64,000 nucleotides of DNA, from NCBI GenBank assembly GCA_023412215.1, contig JAEYNX010000020.1, positions 248,001 through 312,000 of the forward strand, given 5' to 3'. The first letter of the stretch is position 1, and each line of letters begins with the position of its first letter. The translations under genes were made by a program, and so were the position numbers. Shown here in pieces: positions 7,965 to 15,494 of the stretch. A model generated the notes under the pieces. It saw nothing but the letters and a program-made list of their open reading frames with translations, was not told where the DNA came from and did not search any database. The DNA is from Bacillota bacterium. GTDB taxonomy: Bacteria > Bacillota > Clostridia > Oscillospirales > Ruminococcaceae.

Positions 7965-8327
7965 GTGAAAAACGTACCTGTTTTGATATTAGTTACCGCT
8001 GTCGCGGGGCTGATGGTGGCCTTCGGGCTTTCGGAGAAAAAGATACTCTTTTTACAGGGGCCGCGTGCGGCGACCATCGCGCTCGGTGTTATCGGGATGC
8101 TGCTGTGCACCATCAGTGTGGGCAGGTTTATCTCCGCCGCCCCCGCGCATCCGCTGTCTATTTTGGGGTATGTCATCGGCGCCGTTGCCCTGCTTGCGTT
8201 TTTAACGCAGATCTTCGCGTGGAAGCTGCCCGTTATCGGCGACCCGAAGGCAGCGCTGATCGTGCTCGCGTCGGCGATGGTGGTAAAATCGGTGATTGCG
8301 AGGTTTGCGCATCTCATTGCAAAATAG
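7965..8327 (+). CDS. Unknown small membrane protein
   Basis: 120 residues with four hydrophobic segments (about 4-20, 34-52, 60-80 and 95-112) separated by very short loops. It begins KNVPVLILVTAVAGLMVAFG and ends with RFAHLIAK. I find no charged catalytic motif. An in-frame GTG at 7950 is also possible, but the GAGGAG block at 7952-7957 sits seven bases before the GTG at 7965 and decides for that start. It could be a small integral subunit or stress protein; nothing in the neighbours (an unknown membrane protein before, a TetR regulator after) settles it. It may be co-regulated by the TetR protein whose gene follows 107 bases downstream. Confidence 0.6.
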   Translation: MKNVPVLILVTAVAGLMVAFGLSEKKILFLQGPRAATIALGVIGMLLCTISVGRFISAAPAHPLSILGYVIGAVALLAFLTQIFAWKLPVIGDPKAALIVLASAMVVKSVIARFAHLIAK

Positions 8328-8434
8328 CGGGATGAATTCGCCTACATAGGCGCACTGTATGATTAAGAGCCTGTATCGGCTATTCTGAGGTGCGGCAAAG
8401 AATACACCGCCACAGGGGAGAGAAGACAGAGCCA

Positions 8435-9016
8435 ATGAAGAAGGATGTAAAGAACGAGATCATCGACGCGACGCTGCGACTGATCGAGGAGAAGGGCAGC
8501 GATATCGACAGCATTACGGTGCGGGACATCTGCGCCTCCGCGGGGGTGGCCTCCGCGCTGGTGAACTACCACTTTCAAACCAAGGAAAACCTGATTGCGC
8601 AGTGCGTGCAGAAGCTGATCGGCGACGTCATTGCAAGCTTTGAGCCGATATACCGGGCGCTCGACGGCAGGCAGCCCGAAGAAAAGCTGCGCATCATGAT
8701 GAAAAGCACCTGTGCCTACCTCGCCACCCACGAGAACATCTCGCGCATCTCGATGCTTACCGACTTTACGCATCACAACCCAAACGACAATACCGCCCAG
8801 ACCGCTGTGGCGTACTACCCGTTGATGCGCGCCGCCTGCCCCGAGCGGATGACCGACGACGAGGTGAAAAGGCGCACCTACCTGATGATCCTGGCCGTAC
8901 AGGGGGCGTTTTTGCGCACCACCCTCTTAAAAGGTGAGATCGGGGTGGATTTTCACGATAAAGAGCAGCGCGAGGCGCTGGTAGACTCGGTGCTGGATTT
9001 TTACCTGAGTATGTAA
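8435..9016 (+). CDS. TetR/AcrR family transcriptional regulator
   Basis: 193 residues. The N-terminal DNA-binding domain is plain: KNEIIDATLRLIEEKG, then ITVRDICASAGVASALVNYHFQTKENLI, i.e. the TetR helix-turn-helix with the YHF recognition-helix end. The C-terminal 130 residues are a helical ligand-binding domain of no recognisable subclass, with a Cys-rich RAACPERM segment. The ATG at 8435 is chosen because the TetR domain starts just after it; an upstream GTG (8390) would add 15 residues without a ribosome site. A terminator follows. The target is unknown; the two small membrane proteins upstream are candidates. No clear palindromic operator was seen. Confidence 0.88.
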   Translation: MKKDVKNEIIDATLRLIEEKGSDIDSITVRDICASAGVASALVNYHFQTKENLIAQCVQKLIGDVIASFEPIYRALDGRQPEEKLRIMMKSTCAYLATHENISRISMLTDFTHHNPNDNTAQTAVAYYPLMRAACPERMTDDEVKRRTYLMILAVQGAFLRTTLLKGEIGVDFHDKEQREALVDSVLDFYLSM

Positions 9017-9034
9017 TGCCATAATGCAACAGTA

Positions 9035-9069
9035 AAGGCCGTCATCCTTTGACGGCCTTGAATTTTTTT
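9035..9069 (+). terminator. Terminator after the TetR gene
   Basis: AAGGCCGTCA (9035-9044) and TGACGGCCTT (9050-9059) form a perfect ten-base stem with a five-base loop, followed by GAATTTTTTT. Confidence 0.85.
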
Positions 9070-9131
9070 ATAATGGGTGAGAAATAAAAGCCCAGCCAGT
9101 TGTATTAGTAAGTGAAGGGAGGTACGATGCG

Positions 9132-9617
9132 GTGAATGATTCATCAGAGCTCAATGAATCCGTTCAGCGGGCAGTACATCAATATTCCCAGAGCATCATC
9201 AAACTTGCTTTTGCCTACGTCAAGAACATTGCGGACGCGCAGGAGATTGCGCAGGATGTATTCTTAGCCTACCTGCAAAAGCAACCGGCCTTTGAAAGCG
9301 ACCAGCACGAAAAGGCTTGGCTGCTGCAGGTTGCCATGAACAAAAGCAAGAACTTTTTAAAGTCGGGGTGGTTTAAAAGCAGAAACCCCATCCCCGAAGA
9401 CCTAAGCTACCTCCCGGAGGGGGAAAACGAGGTGCTGGCCGCTGTGCTTAAGCTACCCTCCAAGTACCGGCTGCCGATCCATCTGCACTACTACGAGGGC
9501 TATACCATTGCCGAGATTGCGCGGCTGCTGCACACAAATCCTTCTACGGTGGGCACACGGCTGGCGCGGGGCCGAAGCATCCTGAAAGAGAAGATAGGAG
9601 GGATGGCTGATGAATGA
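9132..9617 (+). CDS. ECF-type RNA polymerase sigma factor
   Basis: 161 residues with only sigma regions 2 and 4. Region 2 is AFAYVKNIADAQEIAQDVFLAYLQK; region 4 is LPIHLHYYEGYTIAEIARLLHTNPSTVGTRLARG, the typical helix-turn-helix. The protein would direct RNA polymerase to a small stress or envelope regulon. The start is GTG with GGGAGG nine bases upstream. The downstream gene overlaps by eight bases and encodes a one-helix membrane protein in the position of an anti-sigma factor, so the two are probably translationally coupled partners. No autoregulatory promoter of the AAC-N16-CGT kind could be fixed with confidence in the short upstream gap. Confidence 0.9.
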   Translation: MNDSSELNESVQRAVHQYSQSIIKLAFAYVKNIADAQEIAQDVFLAYLQKQPAFESDQHEKAWLLQVAMNKSKNFLKSGWFKSRNPIPEDLSYLPEGENEVLAAVLKLPSKYRLPIHLHYYEGYTIAEIARLLHTNPSTVGTRLARGRSILKEKIGGMADE

Positions 9618-10152
9618 AAAACTCTACCGATCGGCGCTTTCTCATCTTAGGGTAGACGAAGCCTTTGAACAAAAAGCCTGCTCGATGCTGTTGGCAAAAG
9701 AGCGGCAGCAACACGACAATACAGAAAAGAGGAGAATGAATATGGAGAAATCAAAAAGAAATACAATGCTGAAACTGGGCGGCGGCCTTGCGGCCTGCGC
9801 AGTGTTCGCCGTGTGCGTGGTGTCGGCGGTGCAGCTGCTGAAGCCAAGCGACGCCATCGCCCCCGATACGGGCAGCACGCCTGCCATTCACGCCAAGGTG
9901 ATGGTGAATATCGAGGGCGAGATCACCGCCGTAAGCGACGACGGCAAGAGCTTTCAGGTGGGCGACCTGTGGGTGACGGTGGATGAAAACACCCGCTTCG
10001 GCAGCCCCGAGCCTACCGCGTCCACCGACGAAACCCTGCTCAGCAAGGAGTTTAAGGCGGGCAATATCGTGGCGGGCTATACCGCCGACGACGTAACCAC
10101 CGGCAAGGTTACCGCGGATACGATCTATAACAATATGGTGCCGCAGCAATAA
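9610..10152 (+). CDS. Membrane-anchored partner of the ECF sigma factor (anti-sigma candidate)
   Basis: 180 residues. A short cytoplasmic N-terminal part (1-53; EKLYRSALSHLRVDEAFEQK) comes before one membrane segment (about 54-75, GGGLAACAVFAVCVVSAVQL). An extracytoplasmic domain of about 100 residues follows, with strands VMVNIEGEITAVSDDG and GDLWVTVDENTRFG that recall an OB-like DUF5666 fold. Position, overlap with the sigma gene by eight bases and topology fit an anti-sigma factor. The N-terminal part is short and lacks a zinc-binding HxxxCxxC motif, so it is not a ZAS-type protein. The function is therefore inferred from context. Confidence 0.72.
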   Translation: MNEKLYRSALSHLRVDEAFEQKACSMLLAKERQQHDNTEKRRMNMEKSKRNTMLKLGGGLAACAVFAVCVVSAVQLLKPSDAIAPDTGSTPAIHAKVMVNIEGEITAVSDDGKSFQVGDLWVTVDENTRFGSPEPTASTDETLLSKEFKAGNIVAGYTADDVTTGKVTADTIYNNMVPQQ

Positions 10153-10187
10153 GCATCTGCCCTGATTTATTTCGGCCGCAACGATAG

Positions 10188-10225
10188 AAGGCGTTGGATT
10201 TTAAAGAAAAATCCAACGCCTTTTG
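10188..10225. terminator. Bidirectional terminator
   Basis: AAGGCGTTGGATTTT and AAAATCCAACGCCTT form a long perfect stem, with TTTT on the right and an A-rich left side. It lies between the converging sigma/anti-sigma unit and the GntR gene and can serve both. Confidence 0.85.
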
Positions 10226-10903
10226 TCATTCCGGCTGCGCTCCTAAATTTTTAAGCAGGTTTTCCTTCGCGTTCGCGATGTGCAGCGCGGTCAGCGTCTC
10301 GGCCCTCTCGCTGTCGTGCGCGTTGATGGCCGCGAGCAGCTCGCGGTGCTCGGCTACCGAGAGCCGTGCCCGCCCCTCTGCCTTTACCGAGAGCTCACGC
10401 GCCCGCGTGATATAGTTATGAAACACCGAGAGCATATGCCGCATGGGTCGGCTCTGGCAGGCGTCGTACAAAATGGCGTGAAAGCGCGTGTCCAACTGCC
10501 ACACCTGCTCGTAATCGTCCTTCTCGGCGTAAAACTCCTGCAGGTCCACCACATCGTGCAGCGCCTTGAGCTCCGCCTTGGTGATGTGCTCGGCGGCCCA
10601 GCGGGAGGCCAGCCCCTCCACGCGGATGCGGATGGTGTAGATATCCTCGATATCCTTCTCCGACACCCCGATAACGACGGCGCCCTTGTTGGGCACGGTT
10701 TTAATAAGCCCCTCCAGCTCCAGCTGGCGCAGCGCCTCGCGCACCGGCGTGCGGCTGACGCCAAGCTCATCCGAGAGCCGCTGCTCGACCAGCGCCTCGC
10801 CCTCGGTAAGCTCACCGCTTAAGATGCCGCGCTCGATCTCCTTAAACACCAGCACGCGCAGGGAGGAGCTGTCGGTTAAATTTGCTTCGATTTTATTCAT
10901 CAT
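10226..10903 (-). CDS. GntR family regulator, FadR subfamily (FCD domain)
   Basis: 225 residues. The winged helix-turn-helix (residues 15-75) has the family pattern SDELGVSRTPVREALRQLE followed by GLIKTVPNKGAVV. The C-terminal FCD domain (90-215) carries the helical ligand pocket; Asp and His residues at the places where FCD proteins bind metal are present (LDTRFHAILYD, HRELLAAINAHD). The gene lies 54 bases downstream of the citrate synthase-family gene, and a perfect ATTGTATACAAT palindrome covers the start of that transcript. I infer that this protein represses its own operon in response to an organic acid. Two adjacent ATGs are possible starts; the AGAGGG site fits either. Confidence 0.9.
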   Translation of the reverse strand: MMNKIEANLTDSSSLRVLVFKEIERGILSGELTEGEALVEQRLSDELGVSRTPVREALRQLELEGLIKTVPNKGAVVIGVSEKDIEDIYTIRIRVEGLASRWAAEHITKAELKALHDVVDLQEFYAEKDDYEQVWQLDTRFHAILYDACQSRPMRHMLSVFHNYITRARELSVKAEGRARLSVAEHRELLAAINAHDSERAETLTALHIANAKENLLKNLGAQPE

Positions 10904-10957
10904 ACGGCCCTCTGCAATCCGATTTGAGGCAAAGGAAAATCCATCTAATATAAATGG

Positions 10958-12337
10958 CTATTTTCTGTGTCTAGCGATGTCGGGGGCGTACTGCATCACC
11001 AGCGCGCACAGCTCCTCGTCGCTGATGACGGTCTGCCTGCCGCCCGCATACTCGGCGTCTACCCATTCCTTGAGCTTCGCGGCGAGCGGGTCTTTCTTGT
11101 CAATGCGTTCATTGTCGCTTAAGCGGTAGTAGTTATTGACCCAAAAGGCGATACCCGCAAGGCCGGAGACGTTGCTCACGCTCACGGTAGCGCCGCGGTT
11201 TAAAATCTTCTGGGTGTCGAAGATGTTGTAGATCTCCTCGTCCTTCAGCAATCCGTCGGCGTGAATGCCCGCGCGGGTAACGTTAAAGCTCTCGCCCACA
11301 AACGGCGTCATGGCGGGGATGCGGTAGCCGATCTCATTCTCGTAGTATTCGGCAAGCTCGGTGATCACGGTGGGGTCCATCCCATCCATGGTGCCTTTGA
11401 GCGAGGCGTACTCGATCACCATCGCCTCCAGCGGCACGTTGCCGGTGCGTTCGCCGATGCCGAACAGCGAGCAGTTGATGGCGCTGGCCCCGAACAGCCA
11501 CGCGGTGGAGGCGTTGACCACGCCCTTGTAAAAGTCGTTGTGGCCGTGCCACTCGAGCAGGCGGGAGGGCACGCCCGAGTAGTGCTGCAGGCCGTAGATC
11601 ACGCCCGGCACGCTCCTTGGCGGCGCAGCGCCCGTGTAGGGCACGCCGTAGCCCATTGTGTCGCACGCGCGAATCTTGATCGGGATACCCGAATCGCGCG
11701 ACATATCCATCAGCTCGTTGACAAACGGCACCACAAAGCCGTAGAAGTCGGCGCGCGTGATGTCCTCGAAGTGGCAGCGCGGCTTTAAGCCCGCCTCGAT
11801 GGCGTCCGACACCACCGAGAGGTAGTGGGTGAGCGCCTGCTTGCGCGTCATGCCCAGCTTGTTGAAGATATGATAATCCGAGCAGCTTACCAAAATGCCC
11901 GTCTCTTTAATGCCGATGTCCTTTACCAGCTGAAAATCGCTCTTGCTTGCGCGTATCCAGGTGGTGATCTCGGGGAACTTGTAGCCAAGCTCCATGCACT
12001 GGTAGAGCGCCTCGCGGTCCTTCTCGCTGTATACGAAGAACTCGGTCTGGCGGATAAGCCCGTTCACGCCGCCCAAACGGTGCAGCATCTCATAGATATC
12101 CACCATCTGCTTGGTGGTGTAGGGCGCGCGGGATTGCTGCCCGTCACGGAAGGTGGTGTCGGTAATCCAGATGTGCTCCGGCATATTCATGGGCACGCGG
12201 CGGTGGTTAAACGGCACCTTGGGCACCTCGCTGTATGGGTATACGTCGCGGTACAGGTTGGGTGCGTCCACATCCTGCAGCCTGTAGCGATAGGTCTCTT
12301 CCTCCAAAAGGTTCGATTTTTCATTAAGCTCGATCAT
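10958..12337 (-). CDS. Citrate/isopropylmalate/homocitrate synthase family protein, candidate Re-citrate synthase
   Basis: 459 residues of the DRE-TIM metallolyase superfamily. The metal/catalytic signature ITDTTFRDGQQSR lies near residue 58, and the metal-binding HGHND near 262 is intact. The C-terminal region has GESFNVTRAGIHADGLLKDE. The N-terminal extension with NLYRDVYPYSEVPKVPF and the overall sequence are those of the anaerobe group that includes the Re-citrate synthase of Clostridium kluyveri, which is known to be related to homocitrate and isopropylmalate synthases rather than to ordinary citrate synthase. It would condense acetyl-CoA with oxaloacetate to supply 2-oxoglutarate for glutamate. 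Isopropylmalate or citramalate synthase activity is the alternative. No leucine-type regulatory domain is seen. It is the first gene of an operon with a GntR regulator. Confidence 0.82.
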   Translation of the reverse strand: MIELNEKSNLLEEETYRYRLQDVDAPNLYRDVYPYSEVPKVPFNHRRVPMNMPEHIWITDTTFRDGQQSRAPYTTKQMVDIYEMLHRLGGVNGLIRQTEFFVYSEKDREALYQCMELGYKFPEITTWIRASKSDFQLVKDIGIKETGILVSCSDYHIFNKLGMTRKQALTHYLSVVSDAIEAGLKPRCHFEDITRADFYGFVVPFVNELMDMSRDSGIPIKIRACDTMGYGVPYTGAAPPRSVPGVIYGLQHYSGVPSRLLEWHGHNDFYKGVVNASTAWLFGASAINCSLFGIGERTGNVPLEAMVIEYASLKGTMDGMDPTVITELAEYYENEIGYRIPAMTPFVGESFNVTRAGIHADGLLKDEEIYNIFDTQKILNRGATVSVSNVSGLAGIAFWVNNYYRLSDNERIDKKDPLAAKLKEWVDAEYAGGRQTVISDEELCALVMQYAPDIARHRK

Positions 12338-12370
12338 ACTCTTTCATCCCCTCATCCGCCAAATTGTATA

Positions 12371-12382
12371 ATTGTATACAAT
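12371..12382. promoter_or_regulatory. Operator of the citrate synthase/gntR operon
   Basis: ATTGTATACAAT is a perfect 12-base palindrome, and a further half site, ATTGTATA, lies at 12363-12370. It falls just downstream of the predicted transcription start, a repressor position. Palindromes of the TTGTATACAA kind suit FadR-subfamily GntR proteins, and the operon encodes one. Confidence 0.7.
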
Positions 12383-12393
12383 CGCTTTCTCAT

Positions 12394-12422
12394 AGTATAT
12401 CAGTAAACTGCCTGCCTGTCAA
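12394..12422 (-). promoter_or_regulatory. Sigma-A promoter of the citrate synthase/gntR operon
   Basis: On the minus strand TTGACA (12422-12417) and TATACT (12399-12394) are separated by exactly 17 bases. This is one of the best consensus promoters in the window and reads toward the gene starting at 12337. The stretch 12423-12584 to its right holds no recognisable gene. Confidence 0.82.
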
Positions 12423-12584
12423 TAAAACGAATATGATTTTTGAAAGAAATAGAGAACTCAAATGCAAAAAAATAACCGGAACAGCCGAACACAAACGCGG
12501 CCATGCCGATTTAGACTATATTGGATGCGATAGGGGGATAAATTTATGCAGGATAAGCGATTTAATGCTGCACGAAATGCGGCC

Positions 12585-13238
12585 TTACAGCGCCGCGAAA
12601 TCCTCGCTGCTTAAGAGCTCGATCCCTTCCTGCTCGTACAGCGAGAAGATCATCGGCAGATTGGCAGTGTCCATGGTGGTGATGGCGTCGCTGATGGCCG
12701 TAACCTTGTAACCGCGGTTGAGGGCACCCTTCGAGGTGTTGTGCACGCAGGCAGCCGCGTCTATGCCCGCAACATAAAGGTGATCGATCTGCTTTTCGGC
12801 CAGAAAGCGCTCAAGCGACGGGTTGGAGAAGGCGTCGGACCGCACCTTTACAAAGATGTTGCTGCCCAGCACATTCATCCGGCTGTCTATCGCCGCCCCC
12901 GGGGTATTGCCCGCAAGCCTGCCGCCCGAAAAGGGCAGGTCTAAGGGGCTGTTATACTCCTGACGGATGTACACCACGGGGCAGCCCTTCGTCTGAGCAA
13001 GGTTGATCAGCGTGTTTACCGACGCTATCAGGGCATCGGCGTCTTTGTAGGGGTAGGGGGAGGAGGCGGTAACGCCGGTGAGGTCCTCCTGAAGATCGAT
13101 CACAAGCAGGGCACTGTTGGGGGTATCGTAGGGCCCGACCGGTTCGCCCTTGGTGGGCGTCATCTGCCACGCCAAGCGGCCGCCGAAAACGGCAACCAGC
13201 AGCACCAGCAGGATGCCTGCGACAATAAGAATCTTCAC
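12585..13238 (-). CDS. Isochorismatase-family cysteine hydrolase, membrane-anchored
   Basis: About 217 residues. An N-terminal membrane helix (KILIVAGILLVLLVAVFGG) precedes an isochorismatase-like alpha/beta domain with the catalytic triad in place: Asp in ALLVIDLQEDL, Lys in IFVKVRSDAFSN and Cys in GIDAAACVHNT, with the cis-peptide region just before the Cys. Such enzymes hydrolyse amides (nicotinamide, N-carbamoyl compounds) or ether bonds; the substrate cannot be told. A membrane anchor is unusual for the family. The coordinate given uses GTG, which has no ribosome site. An AGGAG at 13278-13282 instead sits nine bases before an in-frame ATT at 13268, which would add ten residues (MTQKKPLPLP) and a basic N-terminus. 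It follows dusB on the same strand. Confidence 0.83.
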   Translation of the reverse strand: MKILIVAGILLVLLVAVFGGRLAWQMTPTKGEPVGPYDTPNSALLVIDLQEDLTGVTASSPYPYKDADALIASVNTLINLAQTKGCPVVYIRQEYNSPLDLPFSGGRLAGNTPGAAIDSRMNVLGSNIFVKVRSDAFSNPSLERFLAEKQIDHLYVAGIDAAACVHNTSKGALNRGYKVTAISDAITTMDTANLPMIFSLYEQEGIELLSSEDFAAL

Positions 13239-13305
13239 GGGAAGGGGCAGCGGCTTTTTCTGTGTAATATCTGTTAACTCCTATCCGTCATAAAAGCGGT
13301 ATCTT

Positions 13306-14295
13306 TTAGGGGTTTTTCCCCGTATCAAGCTCGTTTTGCATTGTGAGCACCTGCTCGGCAAGGCGCTTTGCGTCATCCATCACACAGAGGGTGCTGGTCA
13401 TTAACCTGAGCTTCGCTGCTCCGTGCAGGCCCTTCATATACCACGCGGCGTGCTTGCGCGCCTCCCGCATGGCGGTGTATTCGCCCTTGTGCGTCACCAT
13501 TCGCTCAAACTGCCTTACCATCGTCGCCATGCGCTCCTCAAGCGGGGGCGGGGGCAAAAGGGCGCCGTCCGTCAGGTAGGCGTTTATCTGCGCAAACACC
13601 CACGGGGCGCCCAGCGCGCCGCGGCCCACCATAATCAAATCGGCGTTTGTCTCCTTTAGCATCCGCGCGGAAGTAACCCCGTCGGTGATGTCGCCGTTGG
13701 CGATAACGGGGATGGTGACCGCCCGCTTTACCGCGCTTATAATCTCTGTATCCACGGGCGGGGCGTACATCTGCGCGCGGGTGCGCCCGTGCACGCAAAG
13801 GGCGGCGGCGCCGTTTTCCTGCGCGATTTTAGCGACCTCCACGGCGTTTACAAGGGTGTCGTCCCACCCCTTGCGTATCTTCACCGTTACGGGGATATCC
13901 ACCGCGCCGCACACCGCCTTGATGATCTCGCCCGCGAGCGCGGGGGTTTTCATCAGCGCCGCGCCCCCGCCGTTGCCCGCGATCTTGGGCGCGGGGCAGC
14001 CCATGTTTAAATCGAGGATGTCGGGGCTAAAACGCAGGGCAAGGCGGGCCGCCTCTGCCATGGTGGCAGGGTCGTCACCGAAAAGCTGCACCGCCATGGG
14101 CCGCTCAGGCGGCGTCACCGCTAAAAGCTCCGCCGTTTTGCGGTCGTTCATGGTTAAGCCCTTGGCGCTCGCCATCTCGCCCACCACATAGGCGGCGCCG
14201 TATTCCTTGCAGGTCTGCCGAAAGGCCCGGTCGGCCACGCCCGCCATGGGGGCGAGCGCCGCAAAGCCGTTTATGGTTACGTTACCGATTTTCAT
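13306..14295 (-). CDS. dusB: tRNA-dihydrouridine synthase
   Basis: Flavoenzyme that reduces uridine to dihydrouridine in tRNA D-loops using NADPH. From the ATG at 14295 it is 329 residues, the normal DusB length. Motifs in order: FAALAPMAGVADRAFR (FMN site), the substrate loop DLNMGCPAPKIAGNGGGAAL containing the catalytic Cys, KIRKGWDD, CVHGRTR and VIANGDITDG, then GRGALGAPWVF. An upstream in-frame ATG would add 26 residues that do not fit the family. The helical C-terminal domain ends near residue 325. It is likely followed by the isochorismatase-like gene in the same transcript. Confidence 0.93.
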   Translation of the reverse strand: MKIGNVTINGFAALAPMAGVADRAFRQTCKEYGAAYVVGEMASAKGLTMNDRKTAELLAVTPPERPMAVQLFGDDPATMAEAARLALRFSPDILDLNMGCPAPKIAGNGGGAALMKTPALAGEIIKAVCGAVDIPVTVKIRKGWDDTLVNAVEVAKIAQENGAAALCVHGRTRAQMYAPPVDTEIISAVKRAVTIPVIANGDITDGVTSARMLKETNADLIMVGRGALGAPWVFAQINAYLTDGALLPPPPLEERMATMVRQFERMVTHKGEYTAMREARKHAAWYMKGLHGAAKLRLMTSTLCVMDDAKRLAEQVLTMQNELDTGKNP

Positions 14296-14380
14296 TATCG
14301 TTATGACCATTCCTATCTGGGAATTGTGCGGTCTCGGCAAGCCGAAATTTCGGACTATATCCGAAAAGCACAAAACCCTA

Positions 14381-14404
14381 GTTTGAAAGAGTTATCTTTC
14401 AAAC
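14381..14404. repeat. Short intergenic hairpin (TTTGAAA type)
   Basis: GTTTGAAAGA-GTTA-TCTTTCAAAC, a perfect ten-base stem, third member of the hairpin type also present at 1502-1523 and 5373-5394. Confidence 0.5.
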
Positions 14405-14421
14405 TTACACCCTTAAAAAAC

Positions 14422-14590
14422 TTGCAGGCACCGTTTCCCCGATGCCTGCAAATAGTATACCATAAAAGCGAAGCGATTATGGTATACTTGCGCATGGGGC
14501 GGAAGCGAACGAAGCGAACGAAGCGAACGAAGCGAACGAATCGCCCTGCGCATAAACCAGTATACTATCTGCATTTGCAGATAGTATACC
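14422..14590. repeat. Palindromic repeat array with a 9-bp tandem repeat
   Basis: Four hairpins follow one another. TTGCAGGCA/TGCCTGCAA spans 14422-14451. AGTATACCATAA/TTATGGTATACT spans 14454-14488. TGCGCA...GGCG/CGCCCTGCGCA spans 14489-14552, and its loop holds four exact copies of GAAGCGAAC (14502-14537). GTATACTATCTGCA/TGCAGATAGTATAC spans 14560-14589. The first two and the last share TGCARATAGTATACCATA as a direct repeat. No gene fits here. It fills the gap between dusB and the unknown gene at 14617. Confidence 0.75.
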
Positions 14591-14616
14591 ATATTCATTA
14601 ACTTCACTCAATACAG

Positions 14617-15153
14617 TTAAGTGCTGGCCATTCCCTGAAGAATGCTCAGCAGCTTGTCCTGCTCCAGCAGGGTATTCCGCACGTTGGGGTATATATCACC
14701 GTACTTTTCTACAAAGCCGTTGTATGCCTCCCAGTGGTGCTCAAAGCTGCTTTTCAGCGTACCGATATAGTCTGAGGTGTTTTCATACCCTTCGTCCATC
14801 TTCAACAGTACCGCGTCTGAAGCATCCCTAATCTTAAGCGAACCGTTCTCGTCGTAAGCGTCGGGCGGAAAAAGAATGATTATGCGCGCTCCCAAATCAA
14901 GCATATCGTTGGACAGTTCTCCTTTGCCCACCAATTCGGAAACAAGGCGCTGCCCCTGCATCCAGCCCATACCGCTTACATTGTAGCGGGAGCGCAGGCC
15001 GTACAGCCAATCCTGCCCCGTTGAGGTAAAAGCGTTCCTGCGCGCCTGTTCCAACTTAAGTGCCGCCTTAAAATCGCTCTGTACCTTATGATAAGCCTTA
15101 TTTGCAGAGGCAGCGGCGCGGTATCCCCCAACCCCGTTAATCACATTGTTCAT
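14617..15153 (-). CDS. Unknown protein, probable flagellar (sigma-D) regulon member
   Basis: I do not recognise this 178-residue protein. It has no signal peptide or membrane segment. A Gly/Ala-rich start (NNVINGVGGYRAAASANKAY) leads into a helix (KVQSDFKAALKLEQARRNAF), and the last 50 residues are again helical (YENTSDYIGTLKSSFEHHWE). Trp and Tyr are frequent. The start is the second ATG because GGAGG is seven bases before it and only one base before the first. A sigma-D type promoter lies 69 bases upstream. Together with 6558-7154, a protein of similar size, soluble nature and promoter type, this suggests a scattered motility-associated set. No sequence similarity between the two is evident by eye. 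Confidence 0.7.
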   Translation of the reverse strand: MNNVINGVGGYRAAASANKAYHKVQSDFKAALKLEQARRNAFTSTGQDWLYGLRSRYNVSGMGWMQGQRLVSELVGKGELSNDMLDLGARIIILFPPDAYDENGSLKIRDASDAVLLKMDEGYENTSDYIGTLKSSFEHHWEAYNGFVEKYGDIYPNVRNTLLEQDKLLSILQGMAST

Positions 15154-15221
15154 CGTCATGCCTCCATCTTGAAATTATTGGAACTACTCATATTTTACCT
15201 CGCGTTTCGGCCAATATCAAC

Positions 15222-15248
15222 ATATCGGATATAATTCTTACAATTTTG
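15222..15248 (-). promoter_or_regulatory. Sigma-D (flagellar) type promoter
   Basis: On the minus strand CAAA (15248-15245), 15 bases, then TCCGATAT (15229-15222). The -10 box matches seven of eight bases of GCCGATAT and the -35 box three of four of TAAA, with the same spacing as at 6444-6470 and 53106-53132. It reads toward the unknown gene starting at 15153. Confidence 0.62.
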
Positions 15249-15322
15249 TAACCTTAATTACAGTTTTCGACACAAAGCGAGCATAAAATATACTGTTTTC
15301 CCCGCATATTTATGTTATAATA

Positions 15323-15494
15323 TATAGTCAGGTAAGACTATAAACCTCAGCCGATGAAGAGCAATCGGTTTGCAAGGGATTAACGATGAGAATCCATGGT
15401 TCTCACTATTCATAAGAATCTTCCGTGGCGCTGTGCATCACCGCAAAAAGCGTAAAAGACAGCGTATCTGAAATAGGGATAACCCCGCTATTTC
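15323..15494 (+). promoter_or_regulatory. Structured 5' leader of polA
   Basis: A TATAAT at 15316-15321 may be the -10 box. The following 170 bases hold a row of hairpins: TATAGTC/GACTATA (15323-15342), CCGAT/ATCGG (15351-15367), GAGAA/TTCTC (15388-15404), CGCTGT/ACAGCG (15429-15464, with CGC/GCG inside) and GAAATAGGG/CCCCGCTATTTC (15470-15494). It ends shortly before the AAGGAGG of polA. It matches no riboswitch class that I recognise. It could be a regulatory leader or a separate small RNA. Confidence 0.4.

Noticed and set aside
14421..14590. CRISPR-like array
   Set aside because: The direct repeats are 9 bases and contiguous, with no spacers, and no cas genes are present anywhere in the window.
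14413..14607. Minus-strand frame with RSLRSLRSL repeats
   Set aside because: The repeats are only the translation of the 9-bp tandem repeat and surrounding palindromes; no ribosome site and no homology-like pattern.
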